A stretch of DNA of 64,000 nt, from positions 901,137 through 965,136 of the forward strand of contig NZ_CP021106.3 in NCBI RefSeq assembly GCF_000355765.4. The letters run 5' to 3'. Made by a program: the position numbers and the translations under genes. Under the pieces are notes generated by a model. The model saw only the letters and a list, made by a program, of their open reading frames with translations, had not been told where the DNA came from and searched no databases. Shown here piece by piece: positions 1 to 13,190 of the stretch; position 1 is the stretch's first letter, and each line of letters opens with the position of its first letter. Source of the stretch: Nitrosospira lacus (GTDB lineage Bacteria > Pseudomonadota > Gammaproteobacteria > Burkholderiales > Nitrosomonadaceae).

Positions 1-1284
1 GTGCTGAAAGCACAGCCCGATTTTACCAAGATCTCCGATCCCTCGCTCATTAGACTATTCAGCACTACCAGTCTGCGCGAGCAACTGCGGCCGTTGTTTA
101 CTACCGTCATCAACCGCAGCACTCGCACACTGTGTCTGGCTGATGGAAGCGAAGCGGAGTTTTGTCTCGATCGGGGAAAAATTATTGCGGGTGATGCCAG
201 TGTTCCAATTTGCGAAATTGAACTGGAATTGAAATCGGGCAGTCCGTTGCCATTATTTCAGCTTGCGCGGGATCTACTGCACAATATTCCCGTCAGGCTG
301 GAAAGTGTCAGTAAGGCAGAGCGTGGTTATGTGCTTGTTTCCGGCTCCAGATCTCCACCGTCCAAAGCCCAGTTGGTCCAGCTTGCACCTGAAATGAGTG
401 TCAGTGAAGCGTTCAAAACGATAACATGGAATTGCCTCAGCCATTTGCATGACAACGAGGCCGGCATGCTGGAAGGATGCGACATCGAATATCTGCATCA
501 GATGCGGGTTGCTTTGCGCAGGCAACGTTCCGCCTTGAGTATTTTTTCCAAGGTATTTTCCAAGGCTGCTTTTACTCAGATAGCACAGGAGTTGAAGTGG
601 CTGACCGGGCAATTTGGTCCGGCGCGGGATTGGGATGTATTCGTCACGGAAACGCTGGCCATGGTTTACCCCGCTTTCTCCGCCCACCAGGGTATGCTGG
701 CACTACGGGAAAAGTGTGAGCAAATGCGCCGCCATCACAATAAAGTTGCACGCAACGCTGTGGAATCCGGGCATTATACGGAGTTAATATTGAATCTGGG
801 CGCTTGGCTATACGCGGAACCCTGGCTTGCTCAACCAGGTTTGCCGGTATCAGATGATTTGCCTGGAACGGGATCTGACGTGACGGTGAAAGAATTTTCC
901 GGAACGTTGCTGGCGCATCGCCATCGTCAACTGAAAAGATACGGCAGGAAACTGGGGAGTCTCAGTGCGCCGGAATTACACGCTCTGCGCATCATCGCCA
1001 AGAAACAACGCTACGCTGCGGAGTTCTTTGCCGGGTTCTATCCGCATAAGGAGACGAAACGTTACATTCAGTCTTTATCCATGCTTCAAGATATTCTGGG
1101 CGTGATGAATGACACCGCCATTGCTGAACGCCTGCTGAGCGAACTCCCGATCGCCAAAGATGAAAGCGATGAGCATGAAGCCGTTGGCATCATCCGGGGT
1201 TGGGGTATGAACCTGGCGCTGGTTAAAAAACTGGAACTGAATAAGGCCTGGAAGCACTTCAATAGAAATGATTCATTCTGGTAA
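1..1284 (+). CDS. CYTH/CHAD domain protein, 5' partial
   Basis: This is the 3' part of a CYTH-CHAD protein, a family whose CYTH domain binds or hydrolyses triphosphate or polyphosphate and whose CHAD domain is a histidine-rich helical module that binds polyphosphate. About residues 15-115 of the visible part match the second half of a CYTH barrel (PLFTT, LDRGKI, CEIELELKSG). The N-terminal ExExK signature is absent, so the true start lies left of the window and the GTG at base 1 is not the start. Residues about 140-420 form the CHAD part, with conserved HQMRVALRR and RIIAKKQRYAAEFF stretches. It ends 85 bp before an intrinsic terminator. The call is confident for the domains; catalytic activity is not shown. 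Confidence 0.85.
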   Translation: MLKAQPDFTKISDPSLIRLFSTTSLREQLRPLFTTVINRSTRTLCLADGSEAEFCLDRGKIIAGDASVPICEIELELKSGSPLPLFQLARDLLHNIPVRLESVSKAERGYVLVSGSRSPPSKAQLVQLAPEMSVSEAFKTITWNCLSHLHDNEAGMLEGCDIEYLHQMRVALRRQRSALSIFSKVFSKAAFTQIAQELKWLTGQFGPARDWDVFVTETLAMVYPAFSAHQGMLALREKCEQMRRHHNKVARNAVESGHYTELILNLGAWLYAEPWLAQPGLPVSDDLPGTGSDVTVKEFSGTLLAHRHRQLKRYGRKLGSLSAPELHALRIIAKKQRYAAEFFAGFYPHKETKRYIQSLSMLQDILGVMNDTAIAERLLSELPIAKDESDEHEAVGIIRGWGMNLALVKKLELNKAWKHFNRNDSFW

Positions 1285-1368
1285 AGGCTTTACCAGAGGC
1301 TACTTGGGCCGTGCACACGATCAATAAAACATATGCGCCTTGACGCTGGCCTTGTATCGCGCGCAAGC

Positions 1369-1398
1369 AAAAAGGCGGTCAATGCTGACCGCCTTTTT
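1369..1398. terminator. bidirectional intrinsic terminator
   Basis: A perfect 7-bp stem (GGCGGTC/GACCGCC) around the loop AATGCT is flanked by an A-run on the left and a T-run on the right. It can end transcription of the CYTH/CHAD gene on the plus strand and of the fba cluster on the minus strand. Confidence 0.85.
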
Positions 1399-1469
1399 GT
1401 ATATCCGGGTTCCTATCATCCTTCATGATCCGGAAGGGAGATATCACCTGGATCCGTCATTCACTTTAT

Positions 1470-2534
1470 TTATTTTATAACGGCTTTCAACTCACCCTTG
1501 GCATATTTGTTTGCCATGTTGTCCAGCATGACCGGTTTGATCTTGTCGGCCTGGCCGGCGCAGCCAAATGCTTCGAAGCGTGCCTTGCAAATATCCTTCG
1601 CCGCGGCGGTTGCATCCTTGAGGAATTTGCGCGGATCGAACTCGCTCTTGTTTTTGGCAAGATGGCGGCGGATCGCACCCGTCATGGCGAGGCGGATGTC
1701 GGTATCGATATTGATCTTGCGCACACCATGCTTAATGCCTTCCTGGATTTCCTCCACCGGCACGCCATAGGTTTCCTTCATCTCTCCACCATATTCGCGG
1801 ATGATGTCGAGCCACTCCTGCGGCACGGAACTGGAGCCGTGCATCACCAGATGCGTATTGGGAATACGCTGATGAATTTCCTTAACGCGCTCGATTGCAA
1901 GAATGTCGCCCGTCGGTTTGCGCGTGAATTTGTACGCGCCATGAGAAGTCCCGATGGCGATGGCCAGCGCATCCACGCCTGTTTGTTTGACGAAATCGGC
2001 CGCCTGCTCCGGATCGGTCAGCAGTTGATCATGAGATAGCTTCCCTTCCGCTCCGTGCCCGTCTTCCGCTTCACCCATGCCGGATTCGAGTGAACCCAGA
2101 CAACCCAGCTCACCTTCGACAGAAACACCGACCGCATGCGCCATCTCGACCACCTTGGCGGTGACCTCCACGTTGTATTCATAGGAGGATGGCGTCTTGG
2201 CATCCGACTCCAGCGAGCCATCCATCATCACACTGGAAAAACCGCTGCGGATGGCGTTAATGCACACCGCCGGGGAGGCACCGTGGTCCTGATGCATGAC
2301 CACGGGAATATGCGGATAGGCCTCCACCGCCGCCGCAATCAGGTGGCGTAAAAAGGCTTCACCCGCATATTTGCGGGCACCCGCCGAGCCCTGCATGATG
2401 ACCGGACTGTTGCATTCATCGGCCGCTTGCATGATGGCCTGAATCTGCTCCAGATTATTGACATTGAAAGCGGGCAGACCATAGCCATTTTCCGCCGCAT
2501 GATCCAAAAGTTGACGCAATGATACGAGTGCCAT
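1470..2534 (-). CDS. fba: class II fructose-bisphosphate aldolase
   Basis: This metal-dependent aldolase interconverts fructose 1,6-bisphosphate with dihydroxyacetone phosphate and glyceraldehyde 3-phosphate. In an autotroph it can also make sedoheptulose 1,7-bisphosphate in the Calvin cycle. The 354-aa length and motifs [16 protein letters not shown] and INIDTDIR are those of class II enzymes of the proteobacterial CbbA/FbaA type, with zinc-binding histidines visible. The ATG is preceded by GGAGGAGG at good spacing, so the start is firm. It is the last gene of the tkt-gap-pgk-pyk-fba series, and the terminator at 1369-1398 closes the cluster. Confidence 0.95.
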   Translation of the reverse strand: MALVSLRQLLDHAAENGYGLPAFNVNNLEQIQAIMQAADECNSPVIMQGSAGARKYAGEAFLRHLIAAAVEAYPHIPVVMHQDHGASPAVCINAIRSGFSSVMMDGSLESDAKTPSSYEYNVEVTAKVVEMAHAVGVSVEGELGCLGSLESGMGEAEDGHGAEGKLSHDQLLTDPEQAADFVKQTGVDALAIAIGTSHGAYKFTRKPTGDILAIERVKEIHQRIPNTHLVMHGSSSVPQEWLDIIREYGGEMKETYGVPVEEIQEGIKHGVRKINIDTDIRLAMTGAIRRHLAKNKSEFDPRKFLKDATAAAKDICKARFEAFGCAGQADKIKPVMLDNMANKYAKGELKAVIK

Positions 2535-2656
2535 TTAAGCCTCCTCCAAGTTAGAATCTGTGTAGGGTGAATCGTATAAGTGAACTGTTAGTGTCAGTCA
2601 GAAATATCGCTGCTTTGAGATGATACGGAAAGCAGAGAACTCAATGTTCCTGTTAC

Positions 2657-4111
2657 TCAGATTTCAGACTTCGCCGAAGCCTTTCTGTATTCTCCCACCT
2701 TGACAATTTTCATGGTATTGGTACCACCCGCCTTGCCCACCGGTTCGCCGATGGTCATGATAATCAGGTCGCCATTGCGCACCACGCCCCGCTTGAGAAG
2801 CTCGTTTTCCGCATGATTCAGGATGATCTCGGGATCATTCGAGCCGCCGCCAAATTTTATCGGGTAAACACCGCGAAACAAGGTCATTTTACGGCGGGTG
2901 TCCTCTTGCGGGCTTAAAGCAAATATGGGTACATTGGAGCTTCTGCGCGACATCAGCAATACCGTTCTGCCGCTCTGCGTAAGCGCGGCAATGGCGCGAA
3001 GTTTCAGGCCACCGGCAGTGAACATGGTGGCACGGGCGATCGCCTCCTCAATGGTATCCGGAAGGCCGCCCTGAAGCCGGCGAAGTTCGCTGCTCGCCAG
3101 ATATTCCTTTTCCGCCTCGAGGCAAACCCTGGCCATGGCCGCAACAGCTTCGACAGGGTACTGGCCCGCGGCGGACTCCGCGGACAGCATTACCGCATCG
3201 GTGCCATCAAGTACCGCATTCGCCACATCAGATACTTCGGCACGGGTGGGGACCGGACTGGTGACCATTGACTCCATCATTTGCGTGGCGGTTATCACCA
3301 GCTTATTGTTGGCGCGTGCCGTGCGGATCATGCGTTTCTGCAGCGCCGGCACCACCGCGTCGCCTACTTCTACCGCAAGATCACCACGCGCCACCATAAT
3401 AGCGTCGGACGCCTGCAAAATATCATCCAACGCCAGAATTGCCTCTGATCGCTCAATTTTCGCCATCAATAAACTTTTACCACCGGCTTCGTGCATCACT
3501 TCGCGCGCCCAGCGCATATCCTCCCCGGAGCGAGGGAAGGATACCGCGAGGTAATCCGCCTTGAGCGCCGCGGCAGTCCTGATGTCTTCGACGTCTTTGC
3601 TGGTCAGCGCGGGGGCGCTGAGTCCGCCGCCTTTGCGGTTGATACCTTTGTTGTTGGACAGCACGCCGCCCTGTTCAACTACGCAATACACCCGGGATCC
3701 CTGGACATCGGAGACACCGAGCACGATACGGCCATCATCCAGGATTAGTGTCGCACCCGTCTCGACATCATTGGGAAGCTCTTTGTAATCCAGTCCCACC
3801 CGTTCCTGATCGCCAAGCGTACATTCGGCGTCGAGTATAAATTTGTCACCGGTCTTAAGTGCAATCTTTCCTTTCTCAAATTTGCCAATCCGAATTTTTG
3901 GCCCCTGCAGATCCGCCAGCACCCCCACAGCATGGCCAGCCGCACGTGCCAGCGAACGAGTCAGTTCGGCGCACTCGATGTGCTCCTCTCGTGTGCCGTG
4001 AGAAAAATTGATGCGTACTACATCCACTCCCGCATTTATCATACGCTCCAGAACTTTTGGATCCCTGGATGCGGGGCCGAGCGTGGCGACGATTTTTGTT
4101 CTTCGAATCAT
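2657..4111 (-). CDS. pyk: pyruvate kinase
   Basis: Pyruvate kinase transfers phosphate from phosphoenolpyruvate to ADP, the last step of glycolysis. The protein has the family N-terminus MIRRTKIVATLGPAS, the lysine motif LLMAKIERSEAI, the signature MVARGDLAVEVG and the TATQMMESM segment. I chose the ATG at 4111 (484 aa) because family members begin there. A frame-open ATG at 4162 would add 17 residues that resemble no pyruvate kinase N-terminus. The start is preceded by the 13-base motif CAACTACCGGATT, shared with two other genes here. It sits between pgk and fba and is probably co-transcribed with them. Confidence 0.94.
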   Translation of the reverse strand: MIRRTKIVATLGPASRDPKVLERMINAGVDVVRINFSHGTREEHIECAELTRSLARAAGHAVGVLADLQGPKIRIGKFEKGKIALKTGDKFILDAECTLGDQERVGLDYKELPNDVETGATLILDDGRIVLGVSDVQGSRVYCVVEQGGVLSNNKGINRKGGGLSAPALTSKDVEDIRTAAALKADYLAVSFPRSGEDMRWAREVMHEAGGKSLLMAKIERSEAILALDDILQASDAIMVARGDLAVEVGDAVVPALQKRMIRTARANNKLVITATQMMESMVTSPVPTRAEVSDVANAVLDGTDAVMLSAESAAGQYPVEAVAAMARVCLEAEKEYLASSELRRLQGGLPDTIEEAIARATMFTAGGLKLRAIAALTQSGRTVLLMSRRSSNVPIFALSPQEDTRRKMTLFRGVYPIKFGGGSNDPEIILNHAENELLKRGVVRNGDLIIMTIGEPVGKAGGTNTMKIVKVGEYRKASAKSEI

Positions 4112-4281
4112 TCTAAATCCGGTAGTTGTAGCAAACTCATTAAAGAGGTGACGGTCACACAATACAAAAAATCTTTGTCAATCATGGTGTCGAGCTTGAA
4201 AATAAGTGAAACATAAGCGATCCATTGCCGGATTCACGATCATTCTCAGGGAGGTATGCCGTATCGATCAGCCGCAAAAAA

Positions 4282-5460
4282 TTAACCTGCGCGCTGTTCG
4301 AGTATTTCCACGGCGGGCAGTTTCTTGCCTTCCAGGAATTCCAGGAAGGCGCCGCCAGCTGTGGAAATGTACGATATCTTGTCATAAATACCGTATTTCT
4401 GAATCGCGGCGATGGTGTCGCCACCACCAGCCAGGGTAAATGCTTTGGTATCGGCAATTGCCATGGCGATGGTTTTGGTCCCGGTGCCGAATTGATCAAA
4501 CTCGAATACGCCAACGGGGCCATTCCATACCACTGTGCCTGCTTTCATGATGATATCCGCCAACTCCTGCGCACTCTTCGGGCCGATATCGAAAATCATT
4601 TCGTCATCGGCCACTGAATCGGCATCTTTTAATATCGCCGGTTCGTTCGCCTCGAATTTTTTTCCCACCACGACATCCACCGCGATAGGAATGGAAGCGT
4701 GGCGCTTCGCCATCTTATCCATCAATGCCCTCGCGGTAGGAACCAAGTCATCCTCACATAAAGACTTCCCGGTATTCTTGCCGGCAGCTTTGAGGAAGGT
4801 ATTGGCGATGCCGCCGCCAACCACCATCTGGTCCACTTTCTCCGACAGGGATTCAAGCACGGTAAGCTTGGTCGAGACTTTGGAGCCCCCGACAATCGCG
4901 ACCATGGGGCGCGCTGGATTCAGCAGAGCCTTGGTTAGCGCATCCAGCTCCTCTGTCAGCAGGATACCTGCGCAAGCAATCGGCGCATACTTGGCAATAC
5001 CATGGGTCGAGGCCTCGGCACGATGCGCTGTGCCGAAGGCGTCCATTACAAAGACATCGCAAAGCTTGGCATACTTTTGTGCAGTCTCATCGACATTCTT
5101 CTTTTCGCCTTTGTTGATACGGCAGTTTTCCAGAACGACCAATTCACCTTCCGCGACCTCGAATCCGTTTTCTACCCAATCCTTGATCAGGCGCACGGGT
5201 TTGCCCAAACGGGCAGCGATATTCTCGGCCACCGGCTTGAGCGAATTCTCCTCAGACCACACACCTTCCTCCGGACGGCCCAGATGCGAAGTCACCATCA
5301 CTTTAGCCCCCTGTTTCAGGCAGTGATTGATGGTAGCCATGGAAGCGGTAATACGCGCATCGGATGTAACCTTGCCATCTTTAACGGGTACATTCAGATC
5401 GGCACGAATAAAGATACGCTTGCCTTTAAGATCGAGATCGATGAGTTTGATGACGGACAC
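4282..5460 (-). CDS. pgk: phosphoglycerate kinase
   Basis: Phosphoglycerate kinase interconverts 1,3-bisphosphoglycerate and 3-phosphoglycerate with ADP/ATP in glycolysis, gluconeogenesis and the Calvin cycle. Conserved parts are [22 protein letters not shown] and the nucleotide-site GGGDTIAAI near the C-terminus. The start is taken as the GTG at 5460 (392 aa): GGAG lies six bases upstream and the protein then begins at [15 protein letters not shown] like its relatives. An ATG at 5484 would add eight residues and lacks a ribosome-binding site. It lies between gap and pyk. Confidence 0.94.
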   Translation of the reverse strand: MSVIKLIDLDLKGKRIFIRADLNVPVKDGKVTSDARITASMATINHCLKQGAKVMVTSHLGRPEEGVWSEENSLKPVAENIAARLGKPVRLIKDWVENGFEVAEGELVVLENCRINKGEKKNVDETAQKYAKLCDVFVMDAFGTAHRAEASTHGIAKYAPIACAGILLTEELDALTKALLNPARPMVAIVGGSKVSTKLTVLESLSEKVDQMVVGGGIANTFLKAAGKNTGKSLCEDDLVPTARALMDKMAKRHASIPIAVDVVVGKKFEANEPAILKDADSVADDEMIFDIGPKSAQELADIIMKAGTVVWNGPVGVFEFDQFGTGTKTIAMAIADTKAFTLAGGGDTIAAIQKYGIYDKISYISTAGGAFLEFLEGKKLPAVEILEQRAG

Positions 5461-5598
5461 GGGAAGCTCCAGATTTTGCGGCATAAGGGACGGCTTGCGG
5501 CCTATACCCTATGCCTGTTCGAAGTGAAAAATGGAAGGTGAGAAGCGGATCAGGCAGACTTCTTCATGTCCCGGCGATTCTCAACTCCTCGCCGTACA

Positions 5599-8689
<3,091 letters not shown>

Positions 8690-8726
8690 GGGCACAAACT
8701 CCCTCGTTCAATGGATATATGGCGAT

Positions 8727-8758
8727 AAAAATACCACCCCCTAACCTAGGCAGGGGGG
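8727..8758 (-). terminator. GC-rich hairpin before tkt (terminator or attenuator)
   Basis: CCCCCT and AGGGGG pair around the nine-base loop AACCTAGGC. Read on the minus strand the stem is followed by a U-rich stretch (complement of ATAAAAATA). It lies between ntrX and tkt, so it may end the ntrYX transcript or act as an attenuator in the tkt leader. Confidence 0.45.
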
Positions 8759-8967
8759 CGGATCGGAAAAAACCATTATTATCGCTTAAGATACGATGTC
8801 AGACAACTTTGCGTTGACACTAATACAAGATTTAAAACGCGGCGGATTGCAGTTAGTCTAAAAGTATTATTGGAAACCAGCCGCTAAGCGATACAGCTGC
8901 GTATCCGTGAATACCGGTAACCGCGGTAATTTTATGGATATGCATATAGCGGGAAATTTTTCTCCGC

Positions 8968-10218
8968 TCAGTGATTCCGTAGCTTAATCCCCAGTAGCTT
9001 CAGCTTGCGGTAAAGATGCGTGCGCTCCAATCCGGCTCGCTCCGCCACCCGACTCATATTGCCATTCTCCTGATCGATGAGCTGTTCAAAATAAATTTTC
9101 TCGAAAATATCGCGTGCCTCGCGTAACGGAATATTAAGCGGGACACCGGCCACTGCTTGGATCGGAGATGAGGAGGCCAGTATCTGCTTTATATCATCCG
9201 CCGATATCTCATCGCCAGCGCAGGTGAGCGCCAGAGAGTGAACCGCCCCGGTGAGTTGGGCAAGATTGCCGGGCCAGTCATGATTCCGCAAGGCATTGAG
9301 CGCGGCGGTACTGAATTGCCGCAGGGGTACTTCGCCTGACTCAATACAGCGCGAGAGAATCTGGCTGGCCAGTTCAGGAATATCTTCCCGATGCTCCCTC
9401 AGGGCGGGAATATGGATGCAAAGACCGCTCAAGATTTCATATAACCTCGGGTCATAAGCGCCTTGCGCAGTCAGGCCGGCCAACGGCATGGATGTGGCGC
9501 ATACCAGCCGTACACTGTATTTCTCCAGTTTGCCCAGGAGCAACAGCAGGCCTTTTTGTGCCAATCTGTTGAGATCTCCAATTTCCTTGAGAAACAGCAA
9601 GCCGCCTTTTGCGCGTTCAAGTAGATCAAACGGAGCATTCGTAAGGGCAGCAAGCGTGTCCGGCTCCACCCAGGGGGTATTAGGGCGGTGTAGAAAGCGT
9701 GCACACAAATCCGCTCCGGTTCCTGGTTCGCCGGTGAGCAATAGCGGTGTTCTAAGATTGGCGACCTGCTCCAGCCGTTTCTTCAGGTCGGCGATCAATG
9801 GGCCTCTGCCCAAGCTGGCGAGCGGAAGTATAGCGGGCGGCTTGCCCTGCCCGCCACGCAGGGCGCGCCCTACCGTACTCAATAATTTTTGCAGTGGGAC
9901 CGGTTTTTCCAGATAGCCGGATGCCCCCATCCGTGTTGCCTCTACCGCGGTGTCTATGGTCCCATGCCCCGACATCATCACTACCGGCATGGTGAGCAAC
10001 CCGCCACTTGCCCACTCTTTCAGCAGCGTAATGCCATCAGTATCCGGCATCCATATATCGAGCAATACCAGATCGGGTCGCGCCTGCTTGCGCCAATTGC
10101 GTGCCTGTCCGGCATTTTCCGCAAGGGCCACTTGATAGCCCTCATCACGCAAGATCTCGGACAATAGCTCCCGGATGCCGATTTCATCATCAACGACCAG
10201 TATCGTATTGCTGCTCAT
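8968..10218 (-). CDS. ntrX: NtrX-like response regulator with degenerate AAA+ domain
   Basis: The protein has a receiver domain (residues 1-120, phospho-acceptor Asp54 in VLLDIWMPDTDG), a central domain derived from sigma-54 activators (about 135-345) and a C-terminal Fis-type helix-turn-helix (MSRVAERAGLERTHLYRKLK). The position after ntrY and the overall order identify it as NtrX. The central domain is odd. The Walker A motif reads GEPGTGAD with the lysine replaced by alanine, the sigma-54-contacting GAFTGA loop is missing, and Walker B reads GLLFLKEIGD with the aspartate replaced by lysine. About 20 residues are lost between the two Walker motifs. It is therefore unlikely to hydrolyse ATP or open sigma-54 promoters and may act as a plain DNA-binding regulator. 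A 174-bp gap separates it from ntrY. Confidence 0.88.
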   Translation of the reverse strand: MSSNTILVVDDEIGIRELLSEILRDEGYQVALAENAGQARNWRKQARPDLVLLDIWMPDTDGITLLKEWASGGLLTMPVVMMSGHGTIDTAVEATRMGASGYLEKPVPLQKLLSTVGRALRGGQGKPPAILPLASLGRGPLIADLKKRLEQVANLRTPLLLTGEPGTGADLCARFLHRPNTPWVEPDTLAALTNAPFDLLERAKGGLLFLKEIGDLNRLAQKGLLLLLGKLEKYSVRLVCATSMPLAGLTAQGAYDPRLYEILSGLCIHIPALREHREDIPELASQILSRCIESGEVPLRQFSTAALNALRNHDWPGNLAQLTGAVHSLALTCAGDEISADDIKQILASSSPIQAVAGVPLNIPLREARDIFEKIYFEQLIDQENGNMSRVAERAGLERTHLYRKLKLLGIKLRNH

Positions 10219-10392
10219 GGTTCACCTAGATTCATCGATTGGACAAGATGTGAACCGACCTGGAGCGAATTCACCAGAAAGATGAAGATCAAGCGGGATA
10301 CAAGGTCATTACAGATCATAGTGCTTAGCTAAAAAGGCTAAAAAAAAATTCTGAGCGCTTCCAGAGATGCAGGATATTCATAAGGCTGATGA

Positions 10393-12561
10393 TTATGTGA
10401 TTTTATGATAAACCGTCAAATTGCTCGCCTTGGCCGGAAGGGTAATTGAAACACGTGCGCCGTGAGGCTGGATATTCTCTATTTGAATCACCCCGCTGTG
10501 TTCTTCAACGATTTTTTTAACAATGGGTAGCCCAAGTCCTGTGCCTCTGGGCTTCGTAGTAACGTAGGGCTCGAACACGCGGGCTCTGACTTGTTCGGTA
10601 AATCCCGCCCCATTATCGCTTACGCTAAACCGCACTCCATTGGACATGCTTTCGGTTCGAACCATGATAACGGGTTCCGGGACGCCTATCAGCGTATCCT
10701 GGGCATTCTGCAAGAGATTGTGAATAACCTGGCGTAAGCGTGCGGAATCACCCCTCACCGTCGGCAGGTCTGAAGCCAGGGCCAAATGGATGCGAGGTTG
10801 CGGATTTCCAGATGTTGCCATGCTTGCGGCTTCATATAATGCAAGTACCTCCCGCACCAGGCCGTTGAAATCCAGCACATGGAATTCCAGTTCGGGTGCG
10901 CGCGCATATTCGCTGAATTCATTGACCATTTTCTTGAGTGCCTCGACCTGATTGACGATAGTTTCGGTGGAGCGCCGCAAGATATGTGCATCCTGCGTAC
11001 TTAATTTTTCCGCAAGCTTATGCTGCATACGTTCAGCCGAAAGCTGTATCGGTGTCAGCGGATTTTTGATTTCGTGGGCCAAGCGCCGCGCCACCTCGCC
11101 CCAGGCGGCGGTGCGCTGAGCCTGTATTAAACTGGTGATGTCATCAAATACCACGACACCGCCGCCGCCCGAGACGTGCGACAGACGTGTCCCGCGGAGC
11201 AGCAATACCTGGCTTGTGCTGTCCCTCGTGCGCTCTACCTGACACTGCCATTCGCCTCCCTTGCCTGAATGAAACCCCTTAAGAATTTCCGTCTTGAAAG
11301 AATTCAGTTGCGGTTCGCGTGCTGCGCATTCTTCAATGGTTAATCCCTCGAAGCTCATCAGTGGAACCTTCAGAATCTGCTCGGCGCTGAGATTAGCGGT
11401 ACGCATGCGCAGGTTTTCGTCAAATACAAGAACGCCGGATGAGAGGTTTGCCAGGATGTTTTCCAGATAAGCCCGGGCGCTTTCCACCTCCTGCTGATTG
11501 CGCTCGGCGGTGACGCGGGCCTCCTCCAGCTGCTGAGTCATGAGATTAAATGATTCGGTCAGTACGCCCAACTCATCGCGACTTTGGACGGGATGGCGTC
11601 TGCTGAAGTCGCCCTGCGCTACCGCTCGGGTACCTTCGGCCAGCATGCCCAAAGGCGCGCTCAGCCGTTCACTGATAAGGAATGCTGCCGCCAGTGCGGA
11701 AAAAAGCGAAAGCAGCAGCGCGAGCGTGAGCGTCACGCCATACAGCCCTTTCAGTCCCTCGCGCGAGAGAAGCAATTCCTGATAATCGCGATACGCCGCC
11801 TGCACTATTTCTGCATCTTCGGTCAGCTGCTTCGGTACCGGTTGCAATAATTGCAACATCCGCGCATCTCCCTTCATGCCTGTGGCGTCGACAGGCACCA
11901 CCACTCTCAAATACAAACCTTTACCGGGGATGGATTCAACCGTGCTGTAGGCATTTTCCGTCCTCGCCTGTTGCATTACCGCCGCACTCAGAGTGTCCGG
12001 GAATAATCCTGTGTCATGTAAGCCGGCAAATACAATTATCTGGCCGTTCTGATCAAACAGCGCGGCCTCCTGTATTTGTGATTGATTCAGCAGCTGATCC
12101 AGCGCCGGTAACGGCGAAGTGGATTCCTCAGCCAGGGTAAGCGTGGCAGATTGAGCCTTGTTGCGTAATTCCACCAGGAGATTGTCGAGGATGGTGCGCC
12201 CCAGATTCAATCCTCCCTCGAGCGCCCGATCTACTTTGACATCAAACCAGGACTCGATACTTTTCCCGAGGAATTGCACAGAGACGCCGTACACCAGCGC
12301 ACCCGGAAGAATCGCCATCAGGGAGAAGATCAGCAGCAGGCGCAGCGCCAGCCTGGAACCGAATACGCCAGCCTTGAGCCTGCGTTTGAGTCTCCACAGC
12401 AGATATCCCACCACTGCCATGAGAAACAACACGAGGCCGATATTGATCCGGATCAGAAGCCTATACTTTCGTTCGAAGAGTCCTGTGTCGGCACCCGCGG
12501 TGGCGAGCAAAAACAGCATGACCGCACCCAGCCCCGCGCCGATGATGATGACGTATTTCAC
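10393..12561 (-). CDS. ntrY: NtrY-like membrane sensor histidine kinase
   Basis: This is a 722-aa sensor kinase. Three hydrophobic segments lie in the first 95 residues (about 3-22, 40-58, 72-93), followed by an extracytoplasmic region and a further membrane segment near 275-298. A HAMP domain (SERLSAPLGML), a PAS-like region, a HisKA domain with phosphorylated histidine in RRLAHEIKNPLTP (near residue 495) and a HATPase domain (SVSDNGAGF, PRGTGLGLPIVKK) come next. This is the NtrY plan, and NtrX follows. NtrYX systems are linked to nitrogen and redox control in other proteobacteria; the stimulus here is unknown. The start overlaps the DUF4390 stop by four bases, indicating translational coupling. 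Confidence 0.92.
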   Translation of the reverse strand: MKYVIIIGAGLGAVMLFLLATAGADTGLFERKYRLLIRINIGLVLFLMAVVGYLLWRLKRRLKAGVFGSRLALRLLLIFSLMAILPGALVYGVSVQFLGKSIESWFDVKVDRALEGGLNLGRTILDNLLVELRNKAQSATLTLAEESTSPLPALDQLLNQSQIQEAALFDQNGQIIVFAGLHDTGLFPDTLSAAVMQQARTENAYSTVESIPGKGLYLRVVVPVDATGMKGDARMLQLLQPVPKQLTEDAEIVQAAYRDYQELLLSREGLKGLYGVTLTLALLLSLFSALAAAFLISERLSAPLGMLAEGTRAVAQGDFSRRHPVQSRDELGVLTESFNLMTQQLEEARVTAERNQQEVESARAYLENILANLSSGVLVFDENLRMRTANLSAEQILKVPLMSFEGLTIEECAAREPQLNSFKTEILKGFHSGKGGEWQCQVERTRDSTSQVLLLRGTRLSHVSGGGGVVVFDDITSLIQAQRTAAWGEVARRLAHEIKNPLTPIQLSAERMQHKLAEKLSTQDAHILRRSTETIVNQVEALKKMVNEFSEYARAPELEFHVLDFNGLVREVLALYEAASMATSGNPQPRIHLALASDLPTVRGDSARLRQVIHNLLQNAQDTLIGVPEPVIMVRTESMSNGVRFSVSDNGAGFTEQVRARVFEPYVTTKPRGTGLGLPIVKKIVEEHSGVIQIENIQPHGARVSITLPAKASNLTVYHKIT

Positions 12562-13190
12562 GACCTGGTATTATCTTGAAGCTTTGGCAATGGTAACTTC
12601 GTGCTCCACCGTAGTGTGCCGGTGCTTAGATCCCACTCTCTGGAGCCGAGTGTTTCCACCTGAAAAGGTTTAGGCAATGCCGATATATCAAGCCGCATCC
12701 GCAATTCCACAGTGTATTCCACATCCGGTTTTAGCTCGGAGTTTGCGATAAGGGGACGGTCGCGCACCCGGCTAAGCGCCTGTAGCGCTTCCTTAAGCGT
12801 GTTGAAGTTCTGCGACAACGCTCCGCGACTCAAGCGGTACTGACGAGTCAGCGCATAATAGCTCAATCCCTCACGTACTCTACTCTGCGCAACTCTTTCG
12901 TCCAGCCAGTACCAACGGAAATTCATCAAGTTGAGTTCGGTGACGAAATAAAGCACGATACCTTTCTCAAGTGCATGTTCCAGCTTGGGATTAAGCGCGA
13001 TCTCGAAATCAGCGTCAAACTGATAGCCCTCGTCCGTGGCATCTATTACGATGGACTTTATCTGTATTCCTTCCGCGTGGACGGTGGTGCTCAGCGGCAG
13101 CGCGAGGCTCAGGAATATCACTGCTGCTGCCTGTAACAGGCGTGCGAGGGAATCAGACTTTGTGCAGCAGAGCATAAAAGAAACCGTCAT
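12558..13190 (-). CDS. DUF4390 family protein
   Basis: This protein of unknown function is regularly found between rsmB and ntrY in Betaproteobacteria. A hydrophobic N-terminal segment (LLQAAAVIFLSLALPL, followed by an STTVHA cleavage-like site) suggests export. The rest is a beta-rich domain with conserved NFRWYWLDERVA and YYALTRQYRLSRG. I chose the ATG at 13190, which overlaps the rsmB end by 38 bases. An ATG at 13175 is also possible, and the open frame to 13340 is only read-through over rsmB. It is coupled to ntrY by a four-base overlap. Confidence 0.82.
   Translation of the reverse strand: MTVSFMLCCTKSDSLARLLQAAAVIFLSLALPLSTTVHAEGIQIKSIVIDATDEGYQFDADFEIALNPKLEHALEKGIVLYFVTELNLMNFRWYWLDERVAQSRVREGLSYYALTRQYRLSRGALSQNFNTLKEALQALSRVRDRPLIANSELKPDVEYTVELRMRLDISALPKPFQVETLGSREWDLSTGTLRWSTKLPLPKLQDNTRS

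Noticed and set aside
1425-2039. 204-aa plus-strand frame opposite fba
   Set aside because: Antisense shadow of the aldolase gene.
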